Of a DNA stretch of 64,000 nt, positions 30,224 through 39,248 are shown one piece after another. This DNA comes from Burkholderia sp. (GTDB lineage Bacteria; Pseudomonadota; Gammaproteobacteria; Burkholderiales; Burkholderiaceae), in contig JAIRVP010000067.1 of NCBI GenBank assembly GCA_031253835.1, forward strand, positions 111,343-175,342, in the 5' to 3' direction. The notes beneath the pieces are model-generated. The model did not search any database. It was not told the DNA's origin and saw only the letters and a list, made by a program, of their open reading frames with translations. How positions within the stretch are numbered: position 1 is the first letter of the stretch; every line of letters begins with the position of its first letter. The position numbers were made by a program, and so were the translations under genes.

Positions 30224-31114
30224 TTATATGCCGCGCTTCACGTCGCCCGGTATCGCGTAGCAACGCGCAGCCGTGCCGCCCCACAACGCGCTGCGCTCGG
30301 CCGCCGACAGCCGCGATTCGGCCCAGCGTTCGACGAGCGACGTCACTTCGTCATACGACGCCGCCAGCAGGCACACGGGCCAGTCCGACCCGAACATCAG
30401 CCGCTGCGGCCCGAACGCGTCGAGCGCCGCGTCGAGGCACTGCTCGATGTGGCGGATATCCTGCGCGCGCAGGCCGCGCTGCCAGTCTGCTTCGGTCACG
30501 AGCCCCGACAGCTTGCATGCAACGTGCGGCAACGCGCCCAGCTCGCGCAGCGACGCACGCCAGCGCGCGAGCGCCGTGCCGTCGCGCTCGAACCCGGCGA
30601 GCGCCGGCTTCCCGACATGATCGAGCACGAGCCAGTGCGCATCGTGCGTCGCGCAGAACGCGCGCACGTCCGGCAACTGGCGTTCGAACACGAGCACGTC
30701 GTACGCGTATCCGTTCGCCTGCAGCCACGCGATGCCGCGGTTGAACCCGGGATCCGCGACGAACGCGGCCACGTCGGCTTCGTCCTGCACCTGATGACGA
30801 AAGCCGCGCAGCTTCGGGCTGCCCCACTCGGCGACACGATCGGCCAGCGCCGGCGCACCGAGATCCTCCCAGCCGACCACCGCCGCGATGCGCGCGTCGT
30901 CGCGCGCGAGGTCGAGCAGGAACGCCGTCTCGTCGCGCCCGGCGCGCGCCTGCACCGCGATCGACGCGCCGAGCGCCTGCGCATGCATCTGCGGCCACAG
31001 TGCGTCGGGCAGGTAGTCTTGCGCGAGCACGCCCATCCCCGGGCCGATCCACGGATAGTCGGCCGCGCGATAACGCCAGAAGTGCTGATGGGAATCGATA
31101 CGTACTGCGCCCAT
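30224..31114 (-). CDS. L-fucono-1,5-lactonase (amidohydrolase family 2)
   Basis: 296 residues with the amidohydrolase TIM barrel: the metal-binding start RIDSHQHFWRY (HxH), the mid-barrel strands ending LVLDHVGKP, and the last-strand RLMFGSDWPVC Asp. It would hydrolyse L-fucono-lactone, the product of fucose dehydrogenase, to L-fuconate. The assignment follows from close similarity in pattern and from the gene set, which parallels the characterised B. multivorans pathway lactonase. Cytoplasmic. Confidence 0.88.
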   Translation of the reverse strand: MGAVRIDSHQHFWRYRAADYPWIGPGMGVLAQDYLPDALWPQMHAQALGASIAVQARAGRDETAFLLDLARDDARIAAVVGWEDLGAPALADRVAEWGSPKLRGFRHQVQDEADVAAFVADPGFNRGIAWLQANGYAYDVLVFERQLPDVRAFCATHDAHWLVLDHVGKPALAGFERDGTALARWRASLRELGALPHVACKLSGLVTEADWQRGLRAQDIRHIEQCLDAALDAFGPQRLMFGSDWPVCLLAASYDEVTSLVERWAESRLSAAERSALWGGTAARCYAIPGDVKRGI

Positions 31115-31184
31115 GGTGCCCTCGTGTTCAGTCGCCTCGGCTGCGGCGGCGCGCGTCGTCGCCGCCGCCGCTCATGCACGACGT

Positions 31185-32126
31185 TCAGTCGTACAACACT
31201 GCCGCGATCTTCGGATCGTCGATATTGGTCTTGTCGTACCAGTAGAAACCGGTATCGATGACCTTCGGCAGCTTCTCGCCCTTGGTCGCCTTCACGGCCG
31301 CCTCGACGGTCTTGTAGCCGATCCCGATCGGGTTCTGCGTGATCGCGCCGGCCATCAGCCCGCTGCGGATCGCGTCCTTCTGCTGCTTGCCGGAATCGTA
31401 GCCGACGATCACGACCTTGCGCTTCATCTCGCGCACGCCGTTGACCACGCCGATCGCCGAGCCTTCGTTGGTGCCGAACAGCCCCTTGAGCTTCGGATAC
31501 GCCTGCAGGATCGACTTCGTCACTTCGGTCGATTTCAGCTGGTCGCCTTCGCCGTACTGCACGGTCACGACCTGCACCTTCGGGTGCGCCGATTTCATCC
31601 GTTCGAGAAAGCCGTCGCGGCGGTCGATGCCGGTGCGGCTCGTCTGGTCGTGTGCGACCACGGCCACCTCGCCTTCGTCGCCGATCAGCGCGGCAAGCTT
31701 GTCGGCGGCGAGTGCAGCGGCGGCCTTGTTGTTGGTCGCGGCCGTCGTCACCGGGATGTCGCTGTCGACGCCCGAGTCGAACGCGATCACCGGGATCTTC
31801 TCGGCCTGCGCCTTCTTCAGCAACGGCAGCGCGGCCTTGCTGTCGAGCGCCGCGAAGCCGAGCGCGGCCGGCTTCTTCGCGATCGCGGCCGACAGCATGT
31901 CGATCTGCTTGTCGACCATCGCCTCGGTTTCGGGCCCCTCGAACGTCACCTTCACCTTGTAGTCCTTCGCGGCCTGCATCGCGCCCGATTTCACGGCCTG
32001 CCAGAACTGATGCTGGAAGCCTTTCGAGATCAGCGGGATATAAGCCTCCTGCGCCTGCGCGCCGGCCGTGACGCCGACGGCGAACGTCAGCCCGACGATC
32101 GCGTTCAACACCTTGCTCCTGATCAC
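31185..32126 (-). CDS. sugar ABC transporter substrate-binding protein (L-fucose)
   Basis: 313 residues, periplasmic after removal of a signal peptide ending AGAQAQ. RbsB-type fold: YIPLISKGFQHQFWQAVKSGAMQAA at the start and FGTNEGSAIGVVNGVREMKRKVVIVGYDSG in the second lobe. The start is a GTG at 32126, chosen because AAGGAG precedes it by normal spacing and the signal peptide begins there; the open frame continues upstream only as a shadow of the permease. L-fucose as ligand is inferred from the operon. Confidence 0.9.
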   Translation of the reverse strand: MIRSKVLNAIVGLTFAVGVTAGAQAQEAYIPLISKGFQHQFWQAVKSGAMQAAKDYKVKVTFEGPETEAMVDKQIDMLSAAIAKKPAALGFAALDSKAALPLLKKAQAEKIPVIAFDSGVDSDIPVTTAATNNKAAAALAADKLAALIGDEGEVAVVAHDQTSRTGIDRRDGFLERMKSAHPKVQVVTVQYGEGDQLKSTEVTKSILQAYPKLKGLFGTNEGSAIGVVNGVREMKRKVVIVGYDSGKQQKDAIRSGLMAGAITQNPIGIGYKTVEAAVKATKGEKLPKVIDTGFYWYDKTNIDDPKIAAVLYD

Positions 32127-32203
32127 TTCGCGTCTCCTTGGTTGGACTCTTCTGGATGCCGGCCGGGCCGGCGGTGAAGCGGATGCCTGCATGCAGGCGT
32201 GCG

Positions 32204-33241
32204 TCAGCGGCGGCGCCGGCGCAGGATGTCGACGTACACGGCGAGGATGATGATCACGCCCGTCACGACCGTCTGCCACTCCTGCGCGACCGACATGATG
32301 CGCAGGCCGTTGGTCAGCACGCTCATGATGAACGCGCCGATGATGGTGCCGACGATGCTGCCCGCGCCGCCGGACAGCGACGTGCCGCCGATCACGACGG
32401 CCGCGATCGCGTCGAGCTCGTAGCCCTGACCGAGCGCCGGCTGCGCGGAATTCAGCCGCGACGCGATCAGCAGGCCGGCGATCCCGCACACCGCGCCGCT
32501 GAACGTGTAGACGGCGATCTTCCACGCGTCGACGTTCACGCCGGACAGCCGCAGCGCTTCCTCGTTGCTGCCGAGCGCGAACGTGTAGCGGCCGAAGATC
32601 GTGCGGTTCAGCACGATGGACGCGCCGATCGCGACGAGGAACAGGATCAGCACCGCGTTCGGGATCGGCAACGCGGGGATCAGGTTGCCGATCAGCGAAT
32701 CCTGCGCGATCGACGTGAAGCCCGGCGTGTCGTTGAAGTAGATCGGCCGCGTGCCCGAGATCACGAGCGACAGCCCCTTGAGCAGCATCATCATGCCGAG
32801 CGTCGCGATGAACGGCGGCACCTTCATCTTCGCGATCACGAAACCCGACACGCTGCCCGACAGCGCGCCGAAAAGCAGCGCGGCCAGGATGCCGAGCGGC
32901 AGCGGCATGCCCCACTTCGTCAGCACGACGCCGGCCATCACCGCGCAGAACGTCATCAGCGTGCCGACCGACAGGTCGATGCCCGACGTGATGATCACGT
33001 ACGTACACGCGACGGCCAGCACGCCGTTCACGGCGGTGGCCTGCAGGATCGACACGAGGTTGTCGACTTCGAGGAAGTTCGGCGACGCGAAGCTGAAGAA
33101 CACGATCAGCAGCACGAGGCTCGCGAACGCGAGCAGCTTCTGCCGCGCGGCCGGGTTGAAGAAGCGCGACTTCAGGCTCGATGCGGCGGCCGGCGTGTCG
33201 CCGGAAGCGAGGGGCGGGACGGGATGCGTATCGTTGGACAT
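32204..33241 (-). CDS. sugar ABC transporter permease (RbsC type)
   Basis: 345 residues with around ten hydrophobic helices. The RbsC-like TFIATLGMMMLLKGLSLVISGTRPIYF segment and the EAA-like YTFALGSNEEALRLSGVNVD loop identify an inner-membrane permease of the ribose/xylose class (family CUT2). It would import L-fucose with the ATPase at 33261 and the binding protein at 31185. A Pro/Ser-rich cytoplasmic N-terminus of about 30 residues precedes the first helix. Confidence 0.9.
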   Translation of the reverse strand: MSNDTHPVPPLASGDTPAAASSLKSRFFNPAARQKLLAFASLVLLIVFFSFASPNFLEVDNLVSILQATAVNGVLAVACTYVIITSGIDLSVGTLMTFCAVMAGVVLTKWGMPLPLGILAALLFGALSGSVSGFVIAKMKVPPFIATLGMMMLLKGLSLVISGTRPIYFNDTPGFTSIAQDSLIGNLIPALPIPNAVLILFLVAIGASIVLNRTIFGRYTFALGSNEEALRLSGVNVDAWKIAVYTFSGAVCGIAGLLIASRLNSAQPALGQGYELDAIAAVVIGGTSLSGGAGSIVGTIIGAFIMSVLTNGLRIMSVAQEWQTVVTGVIIILAVYVDILRRRRR

Positions 33242-33260
33242 GATCGGGTAAGCGTCTGAA

Positions 33261-34799
33261 TCAGGACAATACGGTCGACTCGCGCTGCGTCGCGAGCTGC
33301 ATGATCTTTTCCTGCGTGGCGTCGGCCGCGCGCAATTCGCCGGTCACGCGGCCTTCGCACATCACGAGAATCCGGTGGCTCATGCGCAGCACCTCGGGCA
33401 GCTCCGACGAGATCATCACGATCGCCTTGCCGTCGGCGGCGAGCGCGTCGAGCAGCTTGTAGATCTCGCTTTTCGCGCCGACGTCGATGCCGCGCGTCGG
33501 CTCGTCGAAGAACAGGATGTCGCAGTCGCGCAGCAGCCACTTCGCGATCACGATCTTCTGCTGGTTGCCGCCCGACAGCAGCCGCGCCGGCTGCGCGACC
33601 GACGGCGTGCGGATCGCGAGCTGCCGCACGTACGACTGCGCGGTGTCGCGCATCTCGCGCGCATCGAGGAACACGCCGCGGCGCACGAAGCGGCGCATGC
33701 TCGACAGCGCGATGTTGTTCTGCACGTCCATCCCGACCGCGAGCCCGAAGTGCTTGCGATCCTCGGACAGGTAGCCAATGCCGTACTTCACCGCATCGGC
33801 CGGCGTGCGGATCGTCACGGTCTTGCCATGCACGCGGATTTCACCGGCATCGACCGGGTCCGCGCCGAACACCGCGCGCGCGACCTCGGTGCGGCCCGCG
33901 CCCATCAGCCCCGCGAAGCCGAGGATCTCGCCGCGCCGCAGCGTGAAGCCGACATCGCGGATCGCACGGCCGCGCGACAGTCCGCGCACTTCGAGCGCGA
34001 CATCGTTCGACGACGTATCGGGCGGCGTGCGGGTTTCCGTTTCGAGCTGGCGGCCGACCATCATCGCGATGATCGTATCCATCGACGTGTCGGCCATCGG
34101 CACCGTCGCCACATACTTGCCGTCGCGCATCACGGTCACGCGATCGGCGATCTGGCGCAGTTCGTCCATCTTGTGCGAGATATAGACGATGCCGACGCCG
34201 TTCGCGCGCAGGTCGCGGATGATGCGGAACAGCTCGGCGATCTCCGCGTTGTTGAGCGCGGCGGTCGGCTCGTCCATGATAAGCACGCGCGAATCGAACG
34301 ACAGCGCCTTCGCGATCTCGACCATCTGCTGCTTCGCGACCGTCAACCGGCCGACCGGCGTGCGCGGGTCGAGGTCGAGCCGCATCCGCTGGAAGATCGC
34401 GGCGGCATCGCGGTTCAGCTTGTCTTCGTCGACGAACACGCCGAAGCGGCCGCGCGGCTCGCGGCCGATGAAGATGTTCTGCGCGACGCTCAGGTGGTTC
34501 ATCAGGTTCAGCTCCTGATGGATGATGCCGATGCCGAGCGCCTGCGCACCGCGCGGATCGGCGATCTCCACCGCGCGGCCGTCCATCCGGATCTCGCCGT
34601 CGTCGCGCTGGTACACGCCCGCGAGGATCTTCATCAGCGTCGACTTGCCGGCGCCGTTCTCGCCCATCAGCGCATGCACCTCGCCGGCGCGCAGGTCGAA
34701 ACGGCAGTCGTCGAGCGCCTGCACGCCGGGGAAGCGCTTGCCGATGCCGGTCAGCGCAATCAGCGGCGGCGGGGTGTCCGGATTCAGGTCGGGTTGCAT
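33261..34799 (-). CDS. sugar ABC transporter ATPase (RbsA type, two domains)
   Basis: 512 residues comprising two ABC domains in tandem, as in RbsA/XylG/AraG. Domain 1 has GENGAGKST Walker A, RLTVAKQQMVEIAKAL signature region and LIMDEPTAALN Walker B. Domain 2 has the degenerate Walker A GLMGAGRTE and the LLSGGNQQKIVIAKWL signature with FFDEPTRGID. Only the first site is expected to be fully catalytic, normal for the family. Energises the putative L-fucose importer. Confidence 0.93.
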   Translation of the reverse strand: MQPDLNPDTPPPLIALTGIGKRFPGVQALDDCRFDLRAGEVHALMGENGAGKSTLMKILAGVYQRDDGEIRMDGRAVEIADPRGAQALGIGIIHQELNLMNHLSVAQNIFIGREPRGRFGVFVDEDKLNRDAAAIFQRMRLDLDPRTPVGRLTVAKQQMVEIAKALSFDSRVLIMDEPTAALNNAEIAELFRIIRDLRANGVGIVYISHKMDELRQIADRVTVMRDGKYVATVPMADTSMDTIIAMMVGRQLETETRTPPDTSSNDVALEVRGLSRGRAIRDVGFTLRRGEILGFAGLMGAGRTEVARAVFGADPVDAGEIRVHGKTVTIRTPADAVKYGIGYLSEDRKHFGLAVGMDVQNNIALSSMRRFVRRGVFLDAREMRDTAQSYVRQLAIRTPSVAQPARLLSGGNQQKIVIAKWLLRDCDILFFDEPTRGIDVGAKSEIYKLLDALAADGKAIVMISSELPEVLRMSHRILVMCEGRVTGELRAADATQEKIMQLATQRESTVLS

Positions 34800-34811
34800 G
34801 GATCGCGGCCC

Positions 34812-35588
34812 TCAGCTGATCGCACGGTCGAGATGCGTGTAGCCGCCATCGACGAACAGCCACTGGCCCGTCGTGTGCGACGCACGATCCGACAGCAGGA
34901 ACACGGTCGTATCGGCGATCTCGTCGGCCGTCGTGAAGCGCTGGCCGAGCGGCACCTTGCCTGCGATGCCGGCAAGCTTCGCGTCGGGATCGTCGAAGCC
35001 CGCCAGCCAGTTGCGGTACAGCGGCGTCATCACCTCGGCCGGAATCACCGCGTTCACGCGCACGCCGTCGTCGCGCAACGCGACGGCCCATTCGCGCGTC
35101 AGCGCGAGCTGCGCCCCCTTCGACGCGCAATAGCCGCTCGTGTTGCCCTGGCCGGTCACGGCCGTCTTCGACGAGATGTTGACGATCGCGCCGCGCGCCG
35201 CCTTCAGGTGCGGCACGCAGTAGTGCGCCATCACGTAGTAGTGGATCAGATTGCGTTCGAGCGACGCGACGAACGCGTCGCGCCCCGCATCGAGCCCGAT
35301 GCTGTCGTTGATGCCTGCGTTGTTGACGAGGCCGTCGATGCGGCCGAAACGCGCGAGGGTCTGCTCGACCGCATCGCGGCACTGCGCATCGTCCTGCAAT
35401 TCGACGGACACGCAGGTGGCGTTCGGCTGCTTCCGCACGAGCTCGCGCCAGAACGCGTCGTCGGGCGCGTGGCGCGCGAACACCACCGGTATCGCGCCTT
35501 CGCCGGCGAGCCGCATCGAGATCGCGGCGCCGATGCCCGACGCGCCGCCGGTCACGATCACGACCTTGTCTTGCAGATTCAAATCCAC
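34812..35588 (-). CDS. L-fucose dehydrogenase (SDR family)
   Basis: 258 residues, classical SDR: TGGASGIG near residue 14, NNAG, a catalytic Ser in NISSKTAVTGQG, and YCASK. It fits the SDR-type NAD(P)-dependent L-fucose dehydrogenase characterised in B. multivorans, which forms L-fucono-lactone as the first step of oxidative fucose use. Placed between the fuconate dehydratase and the transporter ATPase, with a 12-base gap to the latter. The exact substrate range may include D-arabinose and L-galactose. Confidence 0.87.
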   Translation of the reverse strand: MDLNLQDKVVIVTGGASGIGAAISMRLAGEGAIPVVFARHAPDDAFWRELVRKQPNATCVSVELQDDAQCRDAVEQTLARFGRIDGLVNNAGINDSIGLDAGRDAFVASLERNLIHYYVMAHYCVPHLKAARGAIVNISSKTAVTGQGNTSGYCASKGAQLALTREWAVALRDDGVRVNAVIPAEVMTPLYRNWLAGFDDPDAKLAGIAGKVPLGQRFTTADEIADTTVFLLSDRASHTTGQWLFVDGGYTHLDRAIS

Positions 35589-35631
35589 TTCGCGTCTCCG
35601 TCGTTCATGTGGTCGGCACGCACGCTCTGCT

Positions 35632-36909
35632 TCAGCCGCGGAACCGGTACTGCTCCAGCGATTCGGGCTTCATCTCGATCGAGAAGCCGGGCGCCGTCGG
35701 CGGCATGTACGCCGCGCCGCGCACCACGCACGGCTCGACGAAATGCTCGTGCAGGTGATCGACGTATTCGGTCACGCGCCCTTCCTTCGTGCCCGAAATG
35801 CACACGTAGTCGATCATCGACAGGTGCTGCACGTACTCGCACAGCCCGACGCCGCCCGCATGCGGGCACACGGGCAGCCCGTACTTCGCGGCCATCAGCA
35901 TCACCGCGAGAATCTCGTTCACGCCGCCCAGCCGGCACGCGTCGATCTGCACGACGTCGATCGCGCCGCGCGCGATGAACTGCTTGAACAGCACGCGGTT
36001 CTGGCACATCTCGCCGGTCGCGACCTGCACGGGCGCGATCGCCTTGCGGATCTTGCGATGCCCTTCGACGTCGTCGGGGCTCGTCGGCTCCTCGATGAAC
36101 CACGGCCGCGCGAACGCAAGCTCGCGCACCCAGTCGATCGCCTCGTCGACTTCCCACACCTGGTTCGCGTCGATCATCAGCTTGCGATCGGGGCCGATCA
36201 CTTCGCGCGCGATCGTCACGCGGCGGATGTCGTCCTCGAGGTTCGCGCCGACCTTCAGCTTCACGTAGTCGAAACCGGCGTCGACCGCCTCGCGACACAG
36301 CCGGCGCAGCTTGTCGTCGCTGTAGCCGAGCCAGCCGGCCGACGTCGTGTAGCACGGATAGCCGTCGCGCTCGAGCGCCGCGATCCGCGTGGCCTTGCCG
36401 GGCGCCTGCCGGCGCAGCAGCTCGAGCGCTTCGTCCGGCGTCAGGCAGTCGGTTAGGTAGCGGAAGTCGATCGCGCGTACCAGCTCCTCGGGGCTCATGT
36501 CGGCGACGAGCCGCCACAGCGGCTTGCCGACGGCCTTCGCCCACAGATCCCACACCGCATTGACGACGGCGCCCGTCGCGAGGTGGATCGCGCCCTTGTC
36601 GGGGCCGATCCAGCGCAACTGGCTGTCCGACGTCACGTGCCGCCAGAAGCGGCCCATGTCCTCGCGGATCCAGTCGAGGTCGAGGCCGACGACGAGGTGA
36701 CGCATCGCGTCGATCGCCGCGCAGCAGATTTCGTTGCCGCGCCCGATGGTGAACGTGAGCCCGTGACCTTCGAGCCCGTCGCGGTCGGTTTCGAGCACGA
36801 CGTAGGCCGCCGAATAATCGGGGTCCGGATTCATCGCATCGGAGCCGTCGAGCTGGCGCGAGGTCGGGAAGCGCACGTCGAGGACGCGCATCGATCGAAT
36901 GATAGGCAT
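35632..36909 (-). CDS. L-fuconate dehydratase (enolase superfamily)
   Basis: 425 residues of the mandelate racemase subgroup. The Lys pair of the acid/base strand lies in YVKLKVGANLEDD, the metal-binding acids in MIDANQVWE, FIEEPTSPDD and ATGEMCQNR, and the opposite His in CPHAGGVGL. This set, with the N-terminal RFPTSRQLDGSDAMNPDPDYSAAY, is diagnostic of L-fuconate dehydratase, which yields 2-keto-3-deoxy-L-fuconate. I use the ATG at 36909; upstream extension overlaps the hydrolase gene. The name yfaW/fucD is used elsewhere for this family. Confidence 0.93.
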   Translation of the reverse strand: MPIIRSMRVLDVRFPTSRQLDGSDAMNPDPDYSAAYVVLETDRDGLEGHGLTFTIGRGNEICCAAIDAMRHLVVGLDLDWIREDMGRFWRHVTSDSQLRWIGPDKGAIHLATGAVVNAVWDLWAKAVGKPLWRLVADMSPEELVRAIDFRYLTDCLTPDEALELLRRQAPGKATRIAALERDGYPCYTTSAGWLGYSDDKLRRLCREAVDAGFDYVKLKVGANLEDDIRRVTIAREVIGPDRKLMIDANQVWEVDEAIDWVRELAFARPWFIEEPTSPDDVEGHRKIRKAIAPVQVATGEMCQNRVLFKQFIARGAIDVVQIDACRLGGVNEILAVMLMAAKYGLPVCPHAGGVGLCEYVQHLSMIDYVCISGTKEGRVTEYVDHLHEHFVEPCVVRGAAYMPPTAPGFSIEMKPESLEQYRFRG

Positions 36910-36932
36910 GACGAACCGTCCGTAAAAGGAAA

Positions 36933-37775
36933 TCAGGCCTGCACGGTGCGCTGGCGCTGTTCGCCGAGCCCGTCGATGCCGAGCGTGATCACCTGTCCGG
37001 CGCGCAGATAGACGGGCGGCTTCTGCCCGAGGCCGACGCCCGGCGGCGTGCCGGTCGAGATCACGTCGCCCGGCTGCAGGCTCATGAAGCGGCTCAGGTA
37101 GCTGATCAGGTGCGGCACGCGGAACACCATCGTCGCGGTCGTGCCGTTCTGGTAGCGGTGGCCGTCGACGTCGAGCCACAGCCGCAGCGCGTGCGGATCG
37201 GGCACTTCATCGGCCGTCACGAGCCACGGGCCGAGCGGGCCGAACGTGTCGTTGCCCTTGCCCTTGTCCCACGTGCCGCCGCGTTCGAGCTGGAATTCAC
37301 GTTCCGATACGTCGTTCACGACGCAGTAGCCGGCGACGTGCGACAGCGCATCGGCTTCCGCGATATAGCGGCCGCCCTGGCCGATCACCACGCCGAGCTC
37401 GACTTCCCAGTCGGTCTTCTCCGAGCCGCGCGGGATCTCGACGTCGTCGTTCGGGCCCGAGATCGCGCTCGTCCACTTGCCGAACACGACGGGCTCCTTC
37501 GGCACCTCCATCCCCGATTCGGCCGCGTGATCGGAATAATTGAGGCCGATGCAGATGAACTTGCCGACGCGGCCGACGCACGCGCCGAGCCGCGGCGTGC
37601 CTTCGACGAGCGGCAGCGACGACGGCGGAAGGTCGCGCAGCCGCGCGAGCGACGCGGGCGTCAGTGCATCGCCGGCGATGTCGTCGATCACGCCGGACAG
37701 GTCGCGGAGGTGGCCCTGCGCATCGAGGAGGCCCGGCTTTTCATGGTGTTTGTCGCCAAATCTGAGCAGTTTCAT
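36933..37775 (-). CDS. 2,4-diketo-3-deoxy-L-fuconate hydrolase (FAH family)
   Basis: 280 residues of the fumarylacetoacetate hydrolase family: KFICIGLNYSDHAAESGMEVPKEPVVFGKWTSAISGP, metal-binding acids in TDWEVELGVVIG and the later VNDVSEREFQ and GDVISTGTPPGVGLG. It would cleave 2,4-diketo-3-deoxy-L-fuconate into pyruvate and L-lactate. The catalytic His/Glu dyad region (ICIGLNYSDHAAE) is intact. Cytoplasmic. Sits between the two other late-pathway genes. Confidence 0.9.
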   Translation of the reverse strand: MKLLRFGDKHHEKPGLLDAQGHLRDLSGVIDDIAGDALTPASLARLRDLPPSSLPLVEGTPRLGACVGRVGKFICIGLNYSDHAAESGMEVPKEPVVFGKWTSAISGPNDDVEIPRGSEKTDWEVELGVVIGQGGRYIAEADALSHVAGYCVVNDVSEREFQLERGGTWDKGKGNDTFGPLGPWLVTADEVPDPHALRLWLDVDGHRYQNGTTATMVFRVPHLISYLSRFMSLQPGDVISTGTPPGVGLGQKPPVYLRAGQVITLGIDGLGEQRQRTVQA

Positions 37776-37818
37776 AGCGTCGTCTGAACGGAAACGGAAA
37801 GTGAATGGGGAGGCGCGG

Positions 37819-38583
37819 TCAGTTTGACCAGCCGCCGTCGATCAGGTGGATCGCGCCGGTCGTGAACGACGCTTCGTCGGATGCCAGATAGAGCGCGAGC
37901 GCGGCCACTTCTTCCGCGCTGCCGATGCGGCCGATCGGCTGGCGCGCGACGAACGCCTGGCGCACCTCGTCGGCCGACACGTGGCGCGTGCGCGCCTGGT
38001 CCGCGATCCGCTGCTCCAGCGACGGGGACTCGATCGTGCCCGGGCAGATCGCGTTGCAGCGGATGCCGCGCTCGACGAAATCGGCGGCCACCGCCTTGGT
38101 CAGCCCGATCACGGCCGCCTTGGTCGTGCCGTAGACGAAGCGGTTCGGCACGCCCTTCACGCTCGACGCGGCCGACGCCATGTTGATGATCGACGCGCCG
38201 CCGGCCTCGAGCATCGCGGGCAGCAGCGCGCGGATCAGCCGGTACATCGACGTGACGTTCAGGTTCATCGAGAACGCCCATGCGTCGTCGTCGCAGTCGA
38301 GGATCGAGCCGTGGTGCACGTAGCCCGCGCAGTTGAACAGCACGTCGAATGCGCGTTCGCCCGCGGCGAGCGCCGCGACGTCGTTCGCATCGGTGACGTC
38401 GAGCCGCCGCGTGGCCAGCCGGCCGCCCGCACGTTCGGCGTCGGCCTCGAGCCGCACGAGCGCGGCTTCATTGATGTCGGTCGCCAGCACGTCGGCGCCC
38501 TCGCTCGCGAACCGCAGCGCGGTCGCGCGGCCGATGCCCTGCCCGGCCGCCGTCACCAGCGCGCGTTTGCCCTGCAATCTCAT
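37819..38583 (-). CDS. 2-keto-3-deoxy-L-fuconate dehydrogenase (SDR)
   Basis: 254 residues, classical SDR with TAAGQGIG, a NCAG where most SDRs have NNAG, S..SS.KG and YGTTKAAVIG (catalytic Tyr/Lys). It would oxidise KDF at C4 to the 2,4-diketo acid. I start at the ATG at 38583 rather than 38679, because AGAAGTCCTC-type Shine-Dalgarno bases lie upstream and the Rossmann strand begins there. First gene of the fucose operon; an inverted repeat follows upstream. Confidence 0.88.
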   Translation of the reverse strand: MRLQGKRALVTAAGQGIGRATALRFASEGADVLATDINEAALVRLEADAERAGGRLATRRLDVTDANDVAALAAGERAFDVLFNCAGYVHHGSILDCDDDAWAFSMNLNVTSMYRLIRALLPAMLEAGGASIINMASAASSVKGVPNRFVYGTTKAAVIGLTKAVAADFVERGIRCNAICPGTIESPSLEQRIADQARTRHVSADEVRQAFVARQPIGRIGSAEEVAALALYLASDEASFTTGAIHLIDGGWSN

Positions 38584-38632
38584 GAGGACTTCTCCCGAAA
38601 AAGCCGGCCACCCGTCGGCCGATTGGCACAAA

Positions 38633-38645
38633 GGACTAAAGGTCC
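38633..38645. promoter_or_regulatory. candidate operator of the fucose operon
   Basis: A perfect inverted repeat GGAC-N5-GTCC (TAAAG spacer) lies 50 bases upstream of the first gene, in the region where its promoter must be. Length and symmetry suit a FadR-type regulator such as the one at 29388. No binding site is proven. Confidence 0.4.
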
Positions 38646-39023
38646 AACCAATCATAGGAACAGATCGCGCGTTTGTCACGAAATCGGGATTCAGTATTTA
38701 CCCGGGCGGGGAAATCGGCGGATGAAGAAAAATCCGGTGCTCGACGGACTCCGGAAGCACCCCGCTGGATCGGCGCAAACCCAATATCGGCGCACCTCTC
38801 GGCCGGTTGGCCGCATGCGCCCGGCGCGGCCGCCGCGCCAAACTGACAAAAAAGTCATGTTCGCGTCAGGGTCTCAACGGGATGGGCGCGCCATCATGGC
38901 GTCGCCGGACCGCGCTTTTCAACCATCGCCTCCCCGCCCGCTTTCGATCCCTGCGGGCACCTCCGTCCCCCGGCGATGGACGCCGTGACTGGGCGAGCAG
39001 ACACGGTGCGCGGGCCGATTTTC
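38646..39023 (+). other. gap with no recognised protein gene; possible RNA transcript
   Basis: No plausible coding frame here: the open frames are Arg/Pro/Ser-rich shadows. The stretch ends in a strong plus-strand terminator at 39024 but no upstream plus-strand gene exists for over 9 kb, so an RNA may be produced from this interval. Confidence 0.35.
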
Positions 39024-39053
39024 CGCCCCGGACTTCCCGTCCGGGGCGTTTTT
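39024..39053 (+). terminator. intrinsic terminator with no upstream gene
   Basis: A perfect ten-base-pair stem CGCCCCGGAC/GTCCGGGGCG with a five-base loop is followed at once by five T residues on the plus strand. It is the clearest intrinsic terminator in the window. The gene it serves is not visible; DUF3331 starts 196 bases later in the same direction. Confidence 0.8.
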
Positions 39054-39248
39054 GTCCGTGGTTTCCAAGAAAATAAGCGTGGATTGTTTCTAAATCGGCA
39101 AAAGGTAATTTGAGCCAGACAGGATGTTTTTTCCGGTCACAGACGCTTACATTTAGCGCACCACTCATGGAAACCGCTACGGATTCGCCATCGGGTAGTG
39201 ACATCCACTGCCACGGCCGAAACCGCACGAGCTTTAGGAAACGGCAAA

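Noticed and set aside
31185..33008. A 607-codon frame joining permease antisense-like residues and the sugar-binding protein
   Set aside because: Only the part from the GTG at 32126 has a signal peptide and a ribosome site; upstream residues come from an alternate frame of the permease gene.
33375..35978. An 867-codon plus-strand frame
   Set aside because: Antisense to the sugar ATPase and fucose dehydrogenase, which have intact motifs on the minus strand.
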